Assembly: GCF_007991515.1 (NCBI RefSeq)
Contig: NZ_BJYM01000006.1
Span: 1-64,000 of the forward strand
Direction of reading: 5' to 3'
Source of the DNA: Oceanobacillus sojae
GTDB taxonomy: Bacteria > Bacillota > Bacilli > Bacillales > Amphibacillaceae
DNA length: 64,000 nt
Position numbers and translations under genes: made by a program. The notes beneath the pieces are model-generated. The model ran no database searches. It was not told the origin of the DNA and saw only the letters and a program-made list of their open reading frames with translations. Of this stretch, positions 60,236 to 64,000 are shown piece by piece. Within the stretch, counting starts at the first letter, position 1, and every line of letters starts with the position of its first letter.

Positions 60236-61813
60236 TTATATAATGTTTAAAAGTCTTCCAATTAAACCAATCGCAAAGCAAATTAGCATCAGCCAATAAA
60301 TCGCTTTCTTATTTTTAATTAGGGCGAAATAAAATAGTAATGTAATCACCAGCGGAAGCAGGCTCGGAAAAATTTGATCAAGCAGTTCCTGAAGCATTAT
60401 TTCTTTTCCGGCACTCGTCCATTCCGCAGTTAATTCAATCTTTACAAAGTTCACAATCATGGCTCCGGTAACCATCATCCCAACGATTGTTGCTCCTTGA
60501 ACAAATTTCTGAATTACATCGGAACTTTTCATTTTGGCAATGAGCTGGACACCGAATTTATATCCCCAAAAAACGCCAAAATAACGTGTTAAGACATTTA
60601 ATAATATATTAGGAACAATGAAAAGAATTGGACCTAGTATATTTCCGTTAAGTGCTAATCCAGCACCTATCGCAGCAAAAATAGTCATAAATGTTGCTTT
60701 AAATACGGAATCTCCAATACCAGATAAAGGCCCCATTAAAGCAGTTTTCGTAGATGCAATTGTTTCATCGGTAATAACACCTTGTTGTGCTTTCTGTTCT
60801 TCTAAAGCTGCAGCAACACCTAATACAACGTTTGCAGTATACGGGTGACAATTAAAAAATTCATTATGCCTTTTTAAAGCTGACTTATATTCTCCCTCAT
60901 CAGAATATAATCGTTTTAGGGCTGGAACCATCGCATAGCCAAAGCCTAAACTAATATATCTTTCATAATTGATACTTGCCATACTGAAAAATGATCTTAC
61001 AAAAACACGCCATAGATCTTTTTTCTTCAAAAGGCTTTGCTCATTTTGTGAGGTTGAATCCGCAGCTGTAAAGGTTTCCGTATTTTCTTTCGATTTACTG
61101 ATTACTGATATACCAGCTGCTATCCCTAAACCTAATAAAGATACAGCTAAAACATTTAAATCTAAATAAACAGATAATATAAAACCAATTAAAAAGAAGG
61201 GCCAAAACTTTTTAAGATCCATCATTTTCAATAGCATAGCCATCCCAATTGCCGGGAGTAAACCTGCGGCAATTTCGAGACCTCCGGAAACCCATCCAGG
61301 CAACGCATCATTTATACGACTAACGAAATCGCTGCCAAAGTAAATTGCTAGAAAAGAAGATACAAAAAATACACTAAAGAAAACAAGTATCCCGGACAGG
61401 TGGAGGAGTTCCATCTTTCTTGTATTCCCATCGACAATTGCTTTATCTGATTTATGAACTAAATAAATATTTAAATTCCAAGCTAACATGATTAAAAACT
61501 GTGCTAAGATTCCAATCGGCAGGGCAAGAGTAATTCCTAAAGCTGTGGATTCAGCTTGAATAGCATAAATTGTACCGATAATTCCTGCAATTTGTGCATT
61601 CGGGGGAACAGATCCGCCAATCGGGAGGACCCCCATAAACATTAATTCAACACTTGCCCCGACAATTAAGCCGGTTTGCAAATCTCCAAGTATTAATCCA
61701 ATTAATGGACCAGCAAAAATAGGGCGGCTAATCATCCAATAACCATAACCGTAATTTTCTGTAATGAGAAGGGCTACTAAAACACTCAACAATAGAGCTG
61801 CTATCAATGTCAT
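60236..61813 (-). CDS. Mannose-family PTS EIIC-EIID fusion
   Basis: A 525-residue membrane protein joining EIIC (about 1-240: GDLQTGLIVGASVELMFMGV and GGSVPPNAQIAGIIGTIYAI) and EIID (about 268-525: RSFFSMASINYERYISLGFG, GPLSGIGDSVFKATFMTIFA) through a polar linker with SKSKENTETFTAADSTSQNE. In this PTS family the two are normally separate genes, and a fusion is uncommon. The start has AAGGAGAAG upstream. Substrate likely ManNAc, MurNAc or a related amino sugar from gene context. Confidence 0.88.
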   Translation of the reverse strand: MTLIAALLLSVLVALLITENYGYGYWMISRPIFAGPLIGLILGDLQTGLIVGASVELMFMGVLPIGGSVPPNAQIAGIIGTIYAIQAESTALGITLALPIGILAQFLIMLAWNLNIYLVHKSDKAIVDGNTRKMELLHLSGILVFFSVFFVSSFLAIYFGSDFVSRINDALPGWVSGGLEIAAGLLPAIGMAMLLKMMDLKKFWPFFLIGFILSVYLDLNVLAVSLLGLGIAAGISVISKSKENTETFTAADSTSQNEQSLLKKKDLWRVFVRSFFSMASINYERYISLGFGYAMVPALKRLYSDEGEYKSALKRHNEFFNCHPYTANVVLGVAAALEEQKAQQGVITDETIASTKTALMGPLSGIGDSVFKATFMTIFAAIGAGLALNGNILGPILFIVPNILLNVLTRYFGVFWGYKFGVQLIAKMKSSDVIQKFVQGATIVGMMVTGAMIVNFVKIELTAEWTSAGKEIMLQELLDQIFPSLLPLVITLLFYFALIKNKKAIYWLMLICFAIGLIGRLLNII

Positions 61814-61830
61814 TTAAACTTCTCCTTCCA

Positions 61831-62298
61831 TTAAATTCTGCTTATTAAGTCAATTGACTTATCACTGGGAGCTGTACGTACATCCAAATAAATATTCTTT
61901 GAAGCTAAATCTCGAAAAATATTTTTTTCTTCTTCATTCAGATAGACTGTTTTCGTGATTTCTTCTTTTTCTTCTTTAAAATACATTCCGCCTACATTAA
62001 TTTCCTTAAAATGAACCCCTTGATTTACTAAATCCAAGATAGTCTGGGGCCCTTTCACTACTAAGAATGTATTTAATTTATTTTCTGATTTAAAATAATT
62101 ACTTGCTTCTTCTACAGAAAGTAATTGAAACTTCTTTCCCTCTGGAACAGCCATTTCCAATAACATTCTTTGCATTTCATCATGCACCAGTACATCATCT
62201 ACTACGACAATTTCTTCTACTTGATACGCTACCGACCATGAATAAGCTACCTGTCCATGGATTAATCTCTCATCTATTCTAGTTACTGCAATACTCAT
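61831..62298 (-). CDS. Mannose-family PTS EIIB
   Basis: A 155-residue EIIB with the phospho-His14 motif RIDERLIHGQVAYSWS and the later GPQTILDLVNQGVHFKEINVGGMYF (cut here for length in the domain core). Receives phosphate from EIIA and hands it to the sugar in EIIC/D. Start has AAGGAGGAG. Confidence 0.9.
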   Translation of the reverse strand: MSIAVTRIDERLIHGQVAYSWSVAYQVEEIVVVDDVLVHDEMQRMLLEMAVPEGKKFQLLSVEEASNYFKSENKLNTFLVVKGPQTILDLVNQGVHFKEINVGGMYFKEEKEEITKTVYLNEEEKNIFRDLASKNIYLDVRTAPSDKSIDLISRI

Positions 62299-62355
62299 TT
62301 GAGCTCCTCCTTATTCTATAGATGTTCAAAAAAAGAAGATTTTGAATATCTTATA

Positions 62356-62733
62356 TTAAATTATTTTTTGAATCATTTTATTGGATTCTTCAATTAAATG
62401 ATTAGGGGTGATATGACTGTCTGTGCATGCTGTAATAATCATAGCCAGGTGATAACCTGAAATTACTGTAATTCCTTCCTCTTGTTTTCCTATCAGAGTT
62501 GCTACGTTTCCTGGTGTACCTCCTTTAATATCTGTTAATATCCAAAATTCATTAATGCCATTCTCTCTATCTTTATCTATCAGTGAATGAAGTCGTTTAT
62601 GATAATCTTGTGCATTTTCAGATGGACTCAGGTTTACGGCATGTAAATGAGTTTGTTCTCCTAAGATCATTTCTGTGGATTGTTTCATTCCTAAACACCC
62701 ATCCCCATGTCCTGCTAAAATAATCTGCCTCAT
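62356..62733 (-). CDS. Mannose-family PTS EIIA
   Basis: A 125-residue EIIA of the mannose class with active His9 in IILAGHGDGCLG and the conserved ILTDIKGGTPGNVA. Start ATG follows TTGGAGGACTAAAT, so it is coupled to the murQ stop. A 57-base gap separates it from EIIB. Confidence 0.9.
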   Translation of the reverse strand: MRQIILAGHGDGCLGMKQSTEMILGEQTHLHAVNLSPSENAQDYHKRLHSLIDKDRENGINEFWILTDIKGGTPGNVATLIGKQEEGITVISGYHLAMIITACTDSHITPNHLIEESNKMIQKII

Positions 62734-62735
62734 AT

Positions 62736-63623
62736 TTAGTCCTCCAATGCTGTTCTAAGAAATCCATTTGCAGAAGCAAGCAACTGTTCTGCTTCTGTCA
62801 TTCCTAGATTTTTCTTAACCATAATGATAGCCAGCTTCAACTGATAATCTGTTCTTGATAAAATTTGCTGTGCTTCTTCCAGGGAGATTTCTCCAACTGT
62901 ACTCAAAATACGTTCAGCTCTTCTTTTTAATTTTTTATTGGTTGCCTTTACATCAACCATCAAGTTTTCATATACTTTTCCAATACGAATCATTGAAATA
63001 GTAGACAGCATATTTAAAACTTTTTTCTGAGCTGTGCCCGATTTTAATCTTGTAGAACCAGAAAGTACTTCCGGTCCGACATCTAATTCAATTTTCAGTT
63101 GAGCGCATCTTCCTATTTCTGAGTCTTTATTACATGCTAATGCTACAGTTTGTGCATTCTTTTCTTTCGCATAATTTAAAGCTCCTAAAACATAAGGTGT
63201 TCGTCCGCTTGCAGCAATTCCTATAACAATATCCTTGTTGGATATTTTAAGCGCTTCCAAATCAATGCTTCCTTGATCAAAGTCATCTTCAACTCCTTCT
63301 ATTGCTTCGACAAATGCTTTATTTCCTCCAGCTAAAACGCCAATTACCTGATCTTTAGATACACCAAAGGTTGGAATACATTCAGCCGCGTCTAAAACGC
63401 CAAGACGGCCGCTCGTTCCAGCGCCTACATAAATTAACCGGCCTTTTTGCTCAAGGCATTTCGTAATTTCAGTAATTACAGTTTCGATATTCTTTTCTTG
63501 GTTTTTAATTGCAAGATCGACTGTCTTTTCTTCTTCATTCATTAATTGAATAATTTCAATCGTACTGCATTGATCGAGATTTTTCGTCCGGTTATTACGC
63601 CTTTCTGTTAAAAGCTGTTCCAA
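62736..63623 (-). CDS. murQ: N-acetylmuramic acid 6-phosphate etherase
   Basis: A 295-residue SIS-fold etherase splitting MurNAc-6-P to GlcNAc-6-P and D-lactate. Motifs: IYVGAGTSGRLGVLDAAECI, the catalytic Glu segment VEAIEGVEDD, GIAASGRTPYVLGAL, and PEVLSGSTRLKSGTAQKKVL. The TTG start at 63623 is chosen because GGAGGAG (63626-63633 on this strand) directly precedes it; the longer frame to 63719 runs through the promoter. Length agrees with MurQ (about 300). First gene of the amino-sugar operon. Confidence 0.93.
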   Translation of the reverse strand: MEQLLTERRNNRTKNLDQCSTIEIIQLMNEEEKTVDLAIKNQEKNIETVITEITKCLEQKGRLIYVGAGTSGRLGVLDAAECIPTFGVSKDQVIGVLAGGNKAFVEAIEGVEDDFDQGSIDLEALKISNKDIVIGIAASGRTPYVLGALNYAKEKNAQTVALACNKDSEIGRCAQLKIELDVGPEVLSGSTRLKSGTAQKKVLNMLSTISMIRIGKVYENLMVDVKATNKKLKRRAERILSTVGEISLEEAQQILSRTDYQLKLAIIMVKKNLGMTEAEQLLASANGFLRTALED

Positions 63624-63657
63624 TTCTTCTCCTCCTTTTTGAATTTTTATTAATAAT

Positions 63658-63686
63658 AGAATAGCATTTATGAAATTTAATTTCAA
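63658..63686 (-). promoter_or_regulatory. Promoter and operator of the murQ operon
   Basis: Minus strand TTGAAA (63686-63681), 17 bases ending TGC, TATTCT (63663-63658). A perfect-arm palindrome TGAAA-N5-TTTCA (63671-63685) covers the -35 and spacer, a probable MurR operator. Confidence 0.65.
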
Positions 63687-63795
63687 TATTTGTTTTAATT
63701 TTAATGAAACTTTATGCAATTATTGTTTTAAGTATAATTATAAAAGAAAGATTATTTCCTTTGTACGAGCTAATGAAAGGGTTCACGATATAATT

Positions 63796-64000
63796 AAGGA
63801 AGAAAGTAAATGGGGCGAGGGTGGTGTTGCCTTTATTGGTCATGAATCGAATAAAGATACAAAGACATATGCAAGAAAGTATCTGAATACTGATGAACAA
63901 TTTGGAGAAGTCGTGGAACAGGAAAATAATGTTGATGCCTTACATATCAATGTGCAGGATATTATGGATAAAGGCTATGTTGACCTGGAAGCAGACTGGT
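63796..64000 (+). pseudogene. Truncated second copy of the gene at 57979
   Basis: By my count 186 of 205 bases match 58150-58354, reading EESKWGEGGVAFIGHESNKD and onward in the same frame. The first ~57 codons of the gene are replaced by unrelated DNA before 63796, so this copy lacks the YGSN start. It continues beyond the window, so its 3' state is unknown. Confidence 0.7.

Overview
The window is AT-rich DNA from an endospore-forming member of the Bacillaceae, most like Oceanobacillus/Virgibacillus. The evidence is Gram-positive ribosome binding sites with frequent TTG/GTG starts, wall teichoic acid genes, a gerA-type spore germination operon, LysM/NlpC and LCP wall proteins, and the small YvrJ/DUF1659/DUF2922 families. 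No rRNA, tRNA or CRISPR array was seen. The genus call is an inference.

Layout. (1) 0-18 kb is a cell-wall island. It holds an autolysin fragment, a TagF-like polymerase, the TagGH exporter, a GDPD, tagO-tagA, mnaA, an LCP ligase, a broken tagD remnant, a triple-LysM NlpC/P60 hydrolase, a lipoprotein and nagA. A sigma factor with DUF1659, DUF2922 and YvrJ genes sits inside it and carries a striking repeat array in its divergent promoter region. (2) 18.5-37.1 kb is a phage-tail locus with repressor, ImmA, Cro-like protein, ArpU-like regulator, a complete siphovirus tail module, holin/XhlA, amidase and an M14 peptidase. It has no integrase, terminase, portal, protease or capsid gene, and every tail gene is intact. 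This is the organisation of an F-type tailocin (monocin-like particle) and is the most interesting system here. It also shows a probable programmed +1 frameshift in the tail-tube gene, three tandem promoter-terminator modules and a Com-like zinc-finger gene. (3) 37.7-43.2 kb has a secreted GlpQ-type phosphodiesterase behind a Pho-box-like array and a four-gene germinant-receptor operon. (4) 44.4-49.5 kb is a carbohydrate ABC importer with a TIM-barrel isomerase. (5) 49.7-51.2 kb is decayed DNA with two pseudogenes. (6) 51.6-55.8 kb is a PTS operon controlled by an RNA antiterminator and ending in an ADP-ribosylglycohydrolase. (7) 56-64 kb has an MFS transporter, a small conserved protein, and a murQ-PTS-nanE-murR amino-sugar operon flanked by a second partial copy of that small gene.

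How the parts fit. TagO and TagA make the ManNAc-GlcNAc linkage unit, MnaA supplies UDP-ManNAc, a TagF-like enzyme builds polymer, TagGH exports it and the LCP protein attaches it to peptidoglycan. Secreted GlpQ can recover glycerol phosphate from teichoic acid when phosphate is short. MurQ, NanE and NagA converge on GlcNAc-6-P and glucosamine-6-P, so the amino-sugar operon and nagA form a wall-recycling route. The tail locus carries its own repressor, lysis genes and a long tail-tip/fibre protein with an S74 chaperone, which suits a releasable killing particle.
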